This document shows positions 44,743-57,000 of a DNA stretch of 64,000 bases, piece after piece. Source of the stretch: Strigamia acuminata. Its lineage: Eukaryota > Arthropoda > Chilopoda > Geophilomorpha > Linotaeniidae. The notes under the pieces were generated by a model that was not told the origin of the DNA, ran no database searches, and saw only the letters and a program-made list of their open reading frames with translations. The position numbers and the translations under genes were made by a program. The stretch's first letter is position 1; each line of letters starts with the position of its first letter. The DNA lies in the NCBI GenBank assembly GCA_949358305.1, contig OX442314.1, positions 46,198,581 through 46,262,580 on the forward strand, in the 5' to 3' direction.

Positions 44743-45739
44743 TGTCGCGCTCAACTCTAACTGTCGCTAACTCGTGGTATGAGTCACTCTCTAATCTCGC
44801 AATACCGCTTTACTCAAGCGGTTACCCAAATAATGTGAAACGGCAAACAATGTAAAATGGTAAATATAATAAATGTATTTATTATATGGGAATTTACAGG
44901 TAAAAGGAATAAAATATGTAAGGGAATAAAGGTAAAAGGTTGGGGATGTGTGAAGTTGTCGGGAAACTGGTCGAGGTCGTCCTTTGTTGACGCTCTGGAT
45001 CCAAGATGGCGTCCGCGTGGTAACGTGGTGTCGTCTTGGGCCGGCGTGGCAATGAATGGCGTCCTCGTCTCACGTTTCTTGTTCGGTCCTTCGGGCTCAC
45101 GCTGGTCGGGCGCGAGTGAATGCCTAAAAGGTCTTACTTCTGGTCTGTTGTCTAGGTTTAGGGTTTTTTGTCGGTGTCCGGCGATCACACAGCGGCGGAC
45201 TCTTCTGGCTCCCGGCGATCACACAGCGGCGGGAACGCTCGTCGTGGTTTTTACTGCAGTTTAGGCTTGTGCGACCGTTTGTCTGCACAACTCGCTAAAC
45301 TGGAGTGGTGTTTGCTGTTTCTAGCGGGTGTGCTAAAACAGCGCGGTAATCTTATCACGCAGGTTACTCTGCGGAGGTTAACACGAATCAAATGTACTCA
45401 CGAAGAATATATCCTTTGTCCCTGGTCACTCCTAGTGCTTGACTTAGGCCTGATCGGTAGGACGGTAGATTTCTCGTGTGTTTCTTGTTTGATGGTTGTG
45501 TTGGTTCTGCCCGCTCAGTGCAAGGCACATTCCTTTGCACAAAGCGGGGTTGACAGGTGACCAGAATCACCCAATGGTGAGGTGGACGAGCCATCCCCAC
45601 TCCCTCAGGGCAGACGCCTGTCCATTGACTAGATGTCAATGCACTGAGGGAAGGGAGACGCGCTTGCGGCTCCCCTTACACCCGAAACGAGGTCACGAGA
45701 GAAACTCTTCGTTGACCCCGGTCCAGTCGGGTCACAACA
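44743..45739 (-). repeat. 3' LTR of gypsy element 2
   Basis: 997 bp. The minus strand begins TGTTGTGACCCG and ends GCGCGACA. A minus-strand AATAAA lies at 44883-44878. Short ORFs inside it are the same in both LTRs and are not genes. Confidence 0.95.
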
Positions 45740-45750
45740 CTTCCCCCTCC
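45740..45750 (-). other. Polypurine tract of gypsy element 2
   Basis: The minus strand reads GGAGGGGGAAG immediately before the 3' LTR. Confidence 0.85.
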
Positions 45751-45775
45751 GAGCTCAGACCGTGGGGCTGAGCGA

Positions 45776-48700
45776 TCACTTCTTTCCTGAGGGACCCGAC
45801 ACTGAGTCCGTCACCTGGGCGTAACTCACTCCAGGGACAGGCGGTTGAGTGCCGGGTGGCGCGGGTAGATCGCCTACTAGCGCCGAGGACCGATCTCGGG
45901 GGTCCTCATGCTCCGTAATGAAGCATAATGCATGGCCGTCAACTGGCTCATGCGGGGCACGCGTCCTCTCGTGTAACCAAACGCTCGGGATGTAGGCGGA
46001 GAAGCCGGTGTTCGTATGCCGGATGGCATTGGCTTCCGCTGGCGTCACTGGCGCACGGTGGGCTCTCAGCAACCTCTGGTGGAAGATGAGGTCTTTAGTC
46101 TTCCGGATCTGGTTGTGAAGCCAGATGAAGACCGATTTGCCTTTGTCCCGCTGCGCGAGGATAAACCTCCTGGTCGCCGTCGTCATCGAAAGATGGGGAA
46201 ATTCTTCGATGATTCGCCCGTAATAATCTGGTGGAGGCGGTGCCGGCTGCGGCTTCTGGGTTGCCGCGGGAATCACGGCTTGTGTCGTTGTCGCCGCTTG
46301 GGCCGGTGGAGTCACGGGCGGGGTCGGCTTCGTTCGCTCGACGGACTTGACGGGTGGTGTTCGGCACAGCAAGCGCTTTGGTCTACCCGCCACTTCGAAC
46401 AGGGCGGGTCCTTGCGGGGATATCTCCGCAGGCATCGGTGGCGGAATCGGAACTCCGCTCGTCGGCGAGATCATCATCTCCACATCCTCTGCCGATTCTT
46501 CCGTCTGGATGGTCATGGCGCGTAGTTGTTGGGTAGGCGCCGCCGTCCAGGTGGCGGAGGTGTAACGAAACGCCGTGCTTCGCAACTTGTACCCCTCAAA
46601 TTCGGGGTTTACCACATCCCTGGTTAGCTCGTACCGAGTCAACACAGGGTCGGGCAGAATGGAGCTCCACTCTGCGAGGAGTGCACGGGGAACCTGTACA
46701 CCCTCTCTGTCCACGACAGACCATGCGGCCATCGCCTGACGCCCTTCTCCGAAGAGTGCTGGGGTTAGCAGCTGCATCATGACCTTGGTCAATGATAGCT
46801 GTAGGCTGCGACGATTCACTGGATTCGATCGCTCTGAATCCGCAGTGAAGGCACACGAGAGCTTACTCATCATCGCCGTTGCCCATTCGATGAAATATCG
46901 CTGGGCCTGATCCACACCTCGCAAGGCGGGTGCGGAGACTCTTGGGTCTTCCATCACGAAGCGAAACGCTGAGAGCTCGGAGATAGTCGGGTTGGCGGCT
47001 TCTCTCGCGAGTCGCGCTTCTTCGTCTCGCCTCTCGAAGAACAGGGCCGAGGAACCGGGTCGGGGTCGGCTCGGCCTGTAAATGTCGGTCAAATTGGCTC
47101 GACATTCCTGCATAATGCTCTGTCCAACGGGGAGAGGGACTGAGCGGTCGGTGTGTAAATTCGGCGGATCGCTCGAATTCAACAACGACGGCGGCGGCAG
47201 GTTCGGAGGCGGCTGCGTCTTGGTCGGCAGCGTTGGCGTCGGCAGCGGTGGTGGTGGCTGCGTCGGCGGTGGTGGCGTCTCCGTCGTCTGCACCCCAGTC
47301 ATTGCGACTTGGGGCGCCGGGAGAGGTTGTTCGGAGCCCGAGGGCTGCACGATGGCGGTTGGCATGCCATCGGGTCGTGGTCGCGAATTTATGTAGTCTG
47401 CGAGCCACCTTGCCACCTCGTGTGGGGTCACCTTTCCGTCGGTGACAACACCCATCTTCCTGGCGTGTTTCATCGCGGGATCGAAACGTGTCAGTTTCGT
47501 CCGCTTCATCTGCGTCAGAATCTCGCGAAGGTCCCGCGTATCTGCCGCTGGGACGTGTCGCTCACCTGACTGGCTACCACTTCGTCGACCCGCTCTCTTG
47601 GAGACGTAGGCGGGTTCGGGGATGGGACGGCCCCGAGCTTCGCACCTCGCGAAGTATCGCTCCTTGCGATCTTTTTTCCGCTGCTCGCGATGAGTCAGCG
47701 GACGTCTAGAAGTGCTGGGACGAGAGACTCGCTCTTCGTCACCAGACATCCAAACCTCCTTGTACTCCTTACCGTCTTTAATCTGACGGTTTACGAAAAT
47801 TCGCGGTCGGGAATACTGCGAAGGGTCACGCACTGTACTAGTGGATGGCCCAGCTTCGTTGCTTTCAGTCGTGTTTTGAGCGACACGCTGCTTCTTGGTT
47901 GTCACCGGGGAACGCGACTGGCTGTTTCCGGCGCCTTTGGAGCGCTTGCGCTTCCGCGGGTAGCTGCTTTTGGGCCCCAAAATCCCCAGGTGGTGGAGTT
48001 GCCACATCTCGGCTTGGGATGTTAAAATTCCCATCCGAGGTCTCCACTGGGGCGTACTCTCTCCCAATCGCAGCCTCTCAAACCACAGATGAATATCATC
48101 CGCGGTCATCCCCTCGTTTTGGAGGATGCGCTCGGCCACTGCCGCAGCGGTATCCACCAGCTGTTGTCTATAATGCTGGTAGATGGCCTCACGGGCCTCT
48201 TCTGTCTCGGCTGCTCGCCACGCATGCAGCACGTGTTCCTCCGCCGGAGAGCCAGTGTACTGACTTGACAATCCGGGGTGGAAAATTGGCGATTTCGGGT
48301 CCTCGTCACGAGCTAACTCTGTGGCGATGCCTTCGCGCATTCCCTCCGGGAACGTATCCAGGAGCGTGCAGTCTCGTACCCAACGTCGGGCGATGCATCG
48401 GGAATGTAGTATTCGCAGGCGCCAAGGGTCGGCGTCTTCGCCGAAACATCGTCGGTAAAATTCGGGCAGCGCGCCTCGAAATATCCCGCCACGAGCGATG
48501 CAAGCGGGGTCTAATGGTCCCCATGTTTTACGTAGTGCCATCTGGAAGGATGGAGAAATAAACAATTAATAAAAAGTTAATATTTAAATACGTAGATAAA
48601 TGGTTGGTTTCGAGGGACGTTGCCGATACGTGCAGCCGTCCGTCGAGACCGATTCCTGTCTATCGGTGCGAACGTAGGACGAATTGTCCCTCGTCGGATA

Positions 48701-49474
48701 GAGAAAGAGAAGTCATCACGTAAAAAAATCTGTCTCATGTCCAAAACGCACAGCGAGACGGAATCGAGCCTTTAATCCGGATTTTTATCATCAGATTTTA
48801 CTTAAAATTAATTCTAACGTTAATTAGAACATTACTAATAATTAAATTAATAATTATCAGTCATTCGTAAAAAGAATTCGTCGGGTGTAAATTATTACTA
48901 AAATTGCACAATAAATGTGCTTGTCGAAATTTTATTAAATAAATAAATCCAATAAAGAATTATTCCGAAGTCGGACTTTGTCTAATTTTTAAAAAAAGTT
49001 AAAGTCAAATTAAATTTATCCAACACACCGAAAAATTCATCGTACGAATGTTAAGTTGCATCAATTCGATGCGTCAAATTACTTGTGGAGAAAAATATTC
49101 TTTTACAGAATATTCTCCCCTTGTCATAAAATTATTTATGGGTCGAGCCCATTGTCTCGCTCGTGACTCAAGTCATGAGGAATTTTCGAGACGCGAGGCG
49201 ACGTGAAGTCTGCGCTCGCACCCCGAAAACAAATTAACAAGGAAAAAATACGATCGTGTGAGCGATCGCGGTTAATAATTAATTAAACGCTATTGCGAGT
49301 GCAAAGCACTCATGTCAGGTATTAGTCAACAAAATTTCTTCTTCAGCAGCATGGAAATAATTCTCATGCGCCGAGGCCGACTTCTACCTGATCGGGTGGC
49401 ACTTGGTCCACATCGTGGTCCCAGTTCTCGTCCTCGTGCTCGATGGCAAGCACGTCGTTCTCTTCCTCGTCCAT
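45776..49474 (-). CDS. ORF3 of gypsy element 2 (two-exon, function unknown)
   Basis: A large frame downstream of pol is preceded by a short coding exon. Exon 1 is 49474-49388: 29 codons from ATG, 13 of 29 Asp/Glu, ending CAG before GTAGAA. The intron is 49387-48542 (846 bases), ending TTTCTCCATCCTTCCAG. Exon 2 is 48541-45776, starting exactly at an ATG and encoding 921 residues. The junction is phase 0. In exon 2, residues 20-43 hold the IFxxALPExxRR-x8-WxLR block shared with element 1. Basic nuclear-localisation-like words lie near 196-219 (RKRKR, KKQR), and a long Pro-rich stretch sits near the middle. The C-terminal half is alpha-helix-rich and ends close to the polypurine tract. There is no signal peptide, membrane helix or retroviral-type motif, so it is not Env. 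Function is unknown; a nuclear or particle-associated accessory role is a guess. Exon 2 could also be translated alone from its own ATG. Confidence 0.72.
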
Positions 49475-49954
49475 GGCGAGGAGCGCGCACAAAAAGCTCA
49501 ATCACGATTACAAAAAAAAGGATGATAAAACTATCTCAAAAAACTCGATAAAAACGTTAAAAACGAGGATCACGCACGAATGCAGCGATCAGCTGTGAAA
49601 AGCGGAAGTTCGTGTGAACACGAGGTAATCGCGATGGATTCTGGGTAATATACTCCAGAACCCGGGTGTTTGAGACTAGTGCGCACCTACCCGTGCGCAT
49701 GTTACGCTACGGGTCTCCTTTGTTCTCACTCCCGTGCGCGATTGCTGCTACGGGGTCTTTTGCACGCGGTATCCGACCCGTGCCGATAATTTTGCTACGG
49801 GTCCCGCGCTTCCACGCCATCTTGTGACGTGAATTCGACCGATATCCGCTTTGTTGGACTTAGCGGAATTTTCTTCGAGTCTCGCAACGTGATGGCTTGC
49901 ACTATCGGTCGATTAGAATTTATTTTTAGTGCCGCCATCGACTCGTAATTTATT

Positions 49955-52900
49955 TTATTTCTTTCCTACGACCTTTCCGCCTTTTATAAACGGATTATTT
50001 CTTTTTGGTCGCAGGTAACGGATCGAGGCAGGTACGATATTTTTTGTTGTTTTTTGTGTCTGTACCTCCTCATTATTGTTTTCTTTTTTATCCGTGTTTT
50101 TTGTGTTTGTTTCAGGAGTTTCTCCTGTTTCCCCCCCGACCAAAATTGGATCTGGAACGGATTCAACTATCTCGTTTACCGGAGGTGAAGGGGCGTCGAA
50201 ATACTCCTCGTTGTCACTTGGCGGTGCTTGTTCCGACTCGCCAGCGAACATATCGACGATTTGGCCGTCAGTTTTAGACTTGACTTGGCCCTTGGCCCAC
50301 ATTTCTTGCGGGAATTCCGGAATGTACGGAGTTAACTCTCGTACCTGGATCGACTTTTGCTCGGTGTTGTCCTCGAGCTTGCGTAATTTATACGCGTTAC
50401 CGCCATGCTTGCCGATGATTACATACGGACCATCTCTCTTGTCGGCCAAGCTGGCGGTGATTCCTCTCGCTGCATTTGAGAGAATGTGTGTGTCCTTCCA
50501 CACTAAATCATTGATCTCGAAATTCACAAATTTTCCACCGCTTTTATCTTGTAAAATGCGGTCGCGCATGTTAAAAATGTGCGCCATCATATGTTTGTAT
50601 GTGTTTGAAATTGTTTGCTCCAATTTATACACGTACTCATGTGGTTTCTCGGGGTCCACCACATTTACTGACTCTGCCACTCGTGGGTCCCAAGGCACTC
50701 GTAGCTCTCGGGCGAAGTTGAGGTAGGCCGGAGAAAAATCTCTCGTCCTCGAGACTGTTGTTCGTATGCTGAACGCGATCTCCCTCAAGTATTCATCCCA
50801 CCTATTGTGGATGTCAGTGAATATGCTTAGTGCATATTTAATGTCCCTGTTGAGTCGCTCAACGGGATTTGTTCTAGGATTGTAGGTCGAAGTATGTGAC
50901 GCCACAATCCTGAATTTCTCACAAAACTTACCCCAAATTTTCGAGATAAATTGGGGTCCGTTATCGGATATTATTTTACGTGGAAATCCGTAACGTAACG
51001 CCACGTCGTAGATACATTCAACGATTTTCTCTGCTGAAGGTCTAGCGACGGCGTACAACTCGGGCCAACGAGTTGCCACGTCCATTATAACGATAATGTA
51101 CGCATTTTTATTTCCCGTAACGGGTTTTGGGCCCATCACATCGACGCTTAAACAATCAAAAGGCGCGTAAGGCCCTAAGAAAATAGTTTCGAATGGTGAT
51201 TTACTCCTCGGCTTGCACGCTTGACATCGCTGACATTGGTGGACAAAAAGAGCAATATCTTTTTTCATCCCTGTCCAGTGAAAAAGCTGTGTAGCACGAT
51301 AGAGTGTTCTGCTTACTCCCGCATGGCTCGCAAGCGGGTGCCCGTGTAACAACCACAGCACGCGACCGATTAAGGAAGCAGGTATTACTACCTTTACTGC
51401 GGTGTCCGATTCACTCAAGTCATCTTGGTGATTTGGGTGATGTTTCACCAAAAGGCCGTCATCCAATAGGTAATCTATGGATTCGTGTGCATAACGACGC
51501 TTCTGCCTTCTGGTTAAGTTGGGCGGATATTTTCCTGTCAGTACGAATCTAGCTCTGTCCTGACATTTTTTGTCTAATTTTTGTTGCACAATTATTTCCT
51601 CCCTTGTCGGGGGATTGCTTTGCATTTGCTTGCCGACATGAGCGTGGAAGGCGCTTAGAAGCGGGTCATTTATTCTCCGCTCTAGCTTAAATTCCTTCTT
51701 TGCATTTGGGTAATTGTCAGCAGCTGGTTGGTATAACCGCGTCCAGAATCCACAGAATTTTACATCTGCCGGAGACGCGGTAGGAATTTCATTCATCTTC
51801 CTTAAATCCCAACGGTGACAACTCGTAGGGCAATAAATGATGCGGGAGTCATCCTCGCCATCATCGTCAGCGTCGATTGGATCTGACACTGGTGCCCGTG
51901 ACAGAGCGTCAGCCACGACGTTATATTTGCCGGGCTTGTATTGAATGGTCAAGTCGCATGCCATCAGTTCTAACTGCCATCTGGCTAGTCGACCGGCTGG
52001 TTCCTTTAATTTCATCAGCCATTGTAACGCTTGATGATCTGTGTGGACCACAAATTTGGTATATTCGAGATAATCTCTGAATTTCCTTATGGCCCACACA
52101 ACTGCCAAACACTCCAACTCTGTGGCGTTGTAATTTTTTTCAGCGCCTTGGAGTTTGCGACTTATAAACATGCACGGCAGGTCTTGTTCGACTCCGTCGC
52201 GCACGTGTGTTTGAAGCAACGCGGCTCCCAACCCAACTCTGCTGGCGTCCGTATGTAATATGAACGGCCGGTTTAAGTCGGGTAGAGGCATTACGCCGAC
52301 TTCCGTCAGCATCCTCTTTATTGCATTAAATGCGATGTTGCACTCCTTTGACCATACAAATTCGTTTTCATTCTTCAGGAGGTCGGTAACTGGGGCTGCC
52401 ACTTCAGCTAGGCCCGGTAGCAACCTGCCGAAGAAGTTTATCATTCCCATAAACCGTTGGACACCTTTAACGTCCTCGGGTGGTGGGAAACGATTAATCG
52501 CATCGATTTTTTCGGGGCCAATAGCTAAACCATTGACTCCAATGCGATAACCCAGGAAGGCAAGCTCCTTTCGACAGAACTTGCTCTTGCCTGGGTGAAC
52601 GTGTAACCCAGCTTTTGCCAGCCGGGTGAGCACTTGGTCGATGTGCTCAACGTGCTCTTCGAATGTTTTGGAGGCAATAACTATGTCATCTAGGTATGCC
52701 CACACAAACTGATGCAGGATATCACCCAATACGCTTTCGATTAGCCTCTGAAAGGTACTGGGAGCATTCACTAAACCAAATGGCATGACGTTGAACATCA
52801 ACCGTCCAATTGGCGAGTAAAATGCTGTTTTTATCTTATCCTCTGGCCTCATCTCAACCTGCCAGTATCCCTTCGACAGATCCATCGTCGTAACCCAAGA

Positions 52901-54025
52901 AAAGGGGCTAAGCTCTCTCAAAATGGATTCGATAGACGGCATCTGTATGGGATCTATCTCTGTCACCGCGTTTAATGGGCGGTAATCAATGCATAGGCGT
53001 GGATCCGAGCCCGGGCGCATCACGAGCACAACTCGCGTCGCGTATTCTCCCTGGGCCTCGGAGACAATGCCACTGTCTAGCATTTCTTGGCACATTTTTT
53101 GCACTATTTCACGTTTTTGCGGGTTCATTCCCTTATACGCAACTCGTATAGGTTTATTATCCGTCAATTTAATTTCGTGAATAGCCCTATTCGTTCGGCC
53201 CGGTTTTTTCGACAGGATCCCCTCATATTTAAGTAGGACCCTTCGTAGGGCTGCCGCTTCGTTTAATTCTAAAGCGGCGTCGGCGACAAGCGTTTCCACT
53301 ACATTGTCCCGTTGCAATTCTGTTACGAATGCTTTAAAATCGTAGTCTTGAACGAATTTCTTTAGGCCTTTCTCCCACTGTGTCTTGTCGGCCGCTTCTT
53401 TTACAAGAGCTGGTGGCACGACAATTGCGGGTCTTTCCTTATCATTTCTGATATAATTCCAAGATTTCGTTATTGGATTTGGTTGTATTTCCATTGACGC
53501 CATGAGGTCTAAGCCCAACAGAAAAATTCTGTCGCATGTGGGCAGGACCAGGAAAGGGTGCTGTTCTACCCCTCCGAGCCACTCCATGGTCAATAATATA
53601 ACTCCTTTTGGACGCGCCATTCCGTTGGCGGTTTTTAGACGTATATTTTTATTAACGCCTTTTATCTTATCGGTGAGACCCAATGATGCTACTATGTCTT
53701 CGGAAACGAACGAGCGATCTGCTCCCGAGTCTAGCAGTCCCATAATTTTTTCACGTTCTATTGTCATGGGCAACATGCATAGGCGGTTGGTGTATTCGAC
53801 CGCCACGTTGCACATGAAAACACGAAATTCTTCTGTGTCTTCGACTACTTGAGGTAATTCTTCAAGCAGTAGGTTCGGTTCTTCCGCCTCAGCCTCAGCG
53901 TTTGCGGTAATTACCTGCAAAGCGTTGTTGGCCCTGTCTTGAATTTGGGCGTTAGCTATGTCACTACCCATTTCTTTGACTGGTGGCGGCTTATCGAACC
54001 CTTTGTTAAACCCCTTCTTCTTCAT
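49955..54025 (-). CDS. pol: Ty3/gypsy Pol polyprotein (element 2)
   Basis: 1356 codons from ATG 54025, probably made as Gag-Pol. Protease DSGA at 99-102; reverse transcriptase with YLDD at 444-447; RNase H with TDAS at 592-595; integrase HHCC (H896, H901, then C931-C937) and DDE residues D962, D1021 and E1056, again with 35 residues between the last two. The tail is acidic then basic. No inactivating change is visible. It matches element 1 Pol domain for domain (for example HGHPL, SDNGPQF and NPVER in both), but many positions differ, so the two elements diverged long ago. Confidence 0.95.
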   Translation of the reverse strand: MKKKGFNKGFDKPPPVKEMGSDIANAQIQDRANNALQVITANAEAEAEEPNLLLEELPQVVEDTEEFRVFMCNVAVEYTNRLCMLPMTIEREKIMGLLDSGADRSFVSEDIVASLGLTDKIKGVNKNIRLKTANGMARPKGVILLTMEWLGGVEQHPFLVLPTCDRIFLLGLDLMASMEIQPNPITKSWNYIRNDKERPAIVVPPALVKEAADKTQWEKGLKKFVQDYDFKAFVTELQRDNVVETLVADAALELNEAAALRRVLLKYEGILSKKPGRTNRAIHEIKLTDNKPIRVAYKGMNPQKREIVQKMCQEMLDSGIVSEAQGEYATRVVLVMRPGSDPRLCIDYRPLNAVTEIDPIQMPSIESILRELSPFSWVTTMDLSKGYWQVEMRPEDKIKTAFYSPIGRLMFNVMPFGLVNAPSTFQRLIESVLGDILHQFVWAYLDDIVIASKTFEEHVEHIDQVLTRLAKAGLHVHPGKSKFCRKELAFLGYRIGVNGLAIGPEKIDAINRFPPPEDVKGVQRFMGMINFFGRLLPGLAEVAAPVTDLLKNENEFVWSKECNIAFNAIKRMLTEVGVMPLPDLNRPFILHTDASRVGLGAALLQTHVRDGVEQDLPCMFISRKLQGAEKNYNATELECLAVVWAIRKFRDYLEYTKFVVHTDHQALQWLMKLKEPAGRLARWQLELMACDLTIQYKPGKYNVVADALSRAPVSDPIDADDDGEDDSRIIYCPTSCHRWDLRKMNEIPTASPADVKFCGFWTRLYQPAADNYPNAKKEFKLERRINDPLLSAFHAHVGKQMQSNPPTREEIIVQQKLDKKCQDRARFVLTGKYPPNLTRRQKRRYAHESIDYLLDDGLLVKHHPNHQDDLSESDTAVKVVIPASLIGRVLWLLHGHPLASHAGVSRTLYRATQLFHWTGMKKDIALFVHQCQRCQACKPRSKSPFETIFLGPYAPFDCLSVDVMGPKPVTGNKNAYIIVIMDVATRWPELYAVARPSAEKIVECIYDVALRYGFPRKIISDNGPQFISKIWGKFCEKFRIVASHTSTYNPRTNPVERLNRDIKYALSIFTDIHNRWDEYLREIAFSIRTTVSRTRDFSPAYLNFARELRVPWDPRVAESVNVVDPEKPHEYVYKLEQTISNTYKHMMAHIFNMRDRILQDKSGGKFVNFEINDLVWKDTHILSNAARGITASLADKRDGPYVIIGKHGGNAYKLRKLEDNTEQKSIQVRELTPYIPEFPQEMWAKGQVKSKTDGQIVDMFAGESEQAPPSDNEEYFDAPSPPVNEIVESVPDPILVGGETGETPETNTKNTDKKENNNEEVQTQKTTKNIVPASIRYLRPKRNNPFIKGGKVVGKK

Positions 54026-54048
54026 GAATGGCGCAGACGGTCGAGAAG

Positions 54049-57000
54049 TTATTTCTTCGCCGCCTGCGCTGACTCGTTTTTTGACTCGTTTTTTGCCATG
54101 GCGAGTTTAATCTCTGCCATCTGCTTCATTATTGCGTCAAATTTAGCGTCTTCTTTCGCTGTTCTTGGGCACTCATTGGAATAGTGACCCGGTTGGTTAC
54201 ACTTGAAACAACGAATATTTGATTTGTCTCTTGGGGCTTCAGTCGATTTTTTCTTTTCAGGGTCTGCTTTCGACGGTGGCGTGTAATTTTTCCGAAAATA
54301 CTTCGGAATTCGGCCGGCATTTGGTTTTAACCTGGCGCGAAATTCTTCTACCGCTCTATCTCGATGGATGAGATGTACTAGCGGTCCTTCCTCATCGCAA
54401 CCCGTTGATAAGGTATCGCGATAGCTTCGTATTTCTTCGTCCGTCGAATAATCGTCTTTTTCTTCTTTTTCGTCTGATTTTCCGGCATCTTGTCCGGCTT
54501 CCTCCCCCTCCTTGACCTCCTCCAGTGTCGCTTGCATGGCTGACGCTGTCGGTGCCTTTTTAGGGGCGGCCAAAGGGTTGGAAGGCAGCGTGGATGTCAG
54601 TTTATTTTTTATTTGTAAACCAACGCTAGCTTCTGCCAGCTCCATTATACCGCTAAGATATTCAGTAGGGCGCATAATTTTATCTGTCGCCCCATATCTT
54701 TCCGCACTCAACTTGAGACGTTTAGCGGTTGCTGCTTTCTCCGCTTCTGGTAAAGCGGAATAATATCTCTTCTCGATATCTATCGTGTTCTCAAACAGGA
54801 AGGCGCTCATCTCCTCGTAGCTGCCTCCTGTCGGTGCCCTTTCTTCAAGTAACACCCGTTGCGAGTATTCCGACAAACCGCCGAGAAAGAAAAGGTTGAA
54901 TCCCGTGGCATGAAATTCCATCGGGGCCTTTTCGAACAACAATCTGGCGCGAATGTCGTAATCCATTATGGTTTCACCAGGCATCTGGCGAAGACCTCGC
55001 ATCTTTCGGCTCACCTCTTCGGGTGTCTCGCCGTAGCGCAGGTCGAATCTCATTAAAAAGTCGTCCCAATTGATGCCTTTCAATCCTTGGTACCACTCAC
55101 GTGCCGAGCCTGTCATTAGCTCGACAATACCGTGGGTGAGCATGTCTCCTACGGTGGCTTTAGTGGCAGTCTTAATTCGAATTACTTCGTCAAGGAAGCG
55201 ATCTCCCGCTTTCCATGACCCGTCGAAACGGTTCTGAATATAAAATTGCCACCTAATATTCCCGGTAACACTCATGGTGTCACGTCGGGAGACAGCGTAT
55301 TTTTTCTTTACGCGGTCACCAGTGCTACGATTACGATCGTTTCGTTTGCTCAGATCGATTCCCTCGGCTTTTAACGAGCCAAGTAGTGCTCTTCCAAGCT
55401 CTCCCATCGTATACTGCCGACCCGTCGAATCGGTAAACGCGCTTTGTCGGGGAAGGTCCTGAAACTCCTCCCGTCGGTGGTCGCTATTTTCCGATCGACG
55501 TCGTTTCTCTCTATCGCGCGGAGAGTTGGATCTCTTCCGGCGATTACTTGATTTTTCCTTTCGTCTGTCGTCGTTGGATGAGGGGTCGGAGCTGGGGTCA
55601 GGAGACGGTGAGCGGCGTGGCGGGTTGCGCCGTGAAGAGTTTGACTCTTTCCGGCCCCTACGACGGTCGTCACGTTCCCTTTCCCTGCGTTCATCGCGCT
55701 CTCTTTCCCTTCGTCTTTCTCCGGAACCTCTCTCCGAATCGTGATGACTGGGTGCATTTGACTCCAGCCCATCTGACGACGAATCACTATTTCCGTAGCG
55801 ATAATATTTCGGTCTTTCATCGCGTTTGCCTTCTCCTCGCGAAGAGGTGCGATCATGCGATTGTCTCCTTGACGACTCGTCGTCTTTAAGGATGGGTACT
55901 GGTTGTTGCCACTCAGTCCCTTGCGGATTATCTTGCTGTTGGCTTGTGAGAGCTTGCTCTTCATTTCGCCTAGCATTATTAGCGTTGATTAACCGCGTTA
56001 TCGCATTATTTGTGGCTGAATCGAGAGCTTGCATGCGGGGCCGAGTTGGTTGTTCTCTGGCCGACGCATCTCTCTTGCGCGGAGTAGCTGGTGTTGCCCT
56101 CTCCGGCTGGGGTTTGGGTTTGGCCTTCGGCGTGCGCTTTGGGTCTCCCTCTAGGCTCTCGTCGGACAGCTCGGATGAACTGATCTCTGGTTTGCGAACG
56201 GATTTCGGGTCATCTCGTCGCAATCTGGCCATAAATGCTCGCTCTGCTTCTTGTTGCGAGTGGAAAGCATATCGATGTGCTCTCAGGGCTCGGTCAACTA
56301 TTTCTACCTCCTCGGGAGTAGTCGGATTGGGCTGGGTTCTGCCGTACTCGAGAGCTTGCGCTTCTCTTTCCGCCAGCTTCCTCCGTCTCTCGCGAATGGC
56401 TTGTCGAGCCTCGTTCTCTGCATCCGCTTCAAATTGAGCGGAATCAACCAATTGTTGAGCGTGTGCACCTTCAACAATGGTGATTTGTGGGGATACACTG
56501 TGCGCTTTTAAAGCTGCACGTACGATTTGTAACGTTTCGTACACTGTAATCTTCCCCGTCGGAAGGGTGTATCTCACTCCCTCCGCTTGTGCCAATTGCA
56601 TCGCATCAATCAAGGTGCCCGAGACGCTGTAAGGCTGGCTCGAAACACGCTTGACAGAGGACGAGTTGGACTTGTGCCCTTCAGACACTACCGAGGCTGG
56701 TCGACTGTGCGTAATTGGCGTGTTTAGCGCTGAATTCGCTGTCGTGTCGGACGCCGTCCTTTGTATCGAAGACGTCGCCCTCGGATCGTTTACCTCGGTA
56801 TCGTGCGTTAGACGAGGCGATTGGTTACGGGATAAAACCTCGTTTCCGCTCGTCTCGCCGTCACGATGGAGACGCGGCGGTTTGGAGTGGGACGGATCCT
56901 CACTCCGCTCCGTCTCGTCCAATCGCTGCCTCGTCTCGGCGTGAGACGGGTGCGATGCCTCCGAAGCGCTTCGTCGGTCTGGCTTGGCCTTGCGGCGTTT

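Noticed and set aside
44814-45771. ORFs inside the 997-bp LTRs (up to 135 codons)
   Set aside because: They occur on both strands in overlapping frames with no motif. Their identity in both LTRs only reflects LTR identity.
46016-48561. Plus-strand ORFs opposite ORF3 of element 2 (up to 238 codons)
   Set aside because: GC-rich antisense shadows of the long minus-strand gene.
45776-48565. ORF3 of element 2 as an envelope gene
   Set aside because: Position after pol fits env, but there is no signal peptide, no membrane helix, no furin-type site and no fusion peptide-like segment.
48542-48565. The eight codons before the second Met of ORF3 exon 2 as coding sequence
   Set aside because: They coincide with a textbook pyrimidine tract and CAG acceptor, so the exon most likely begins at 48541.
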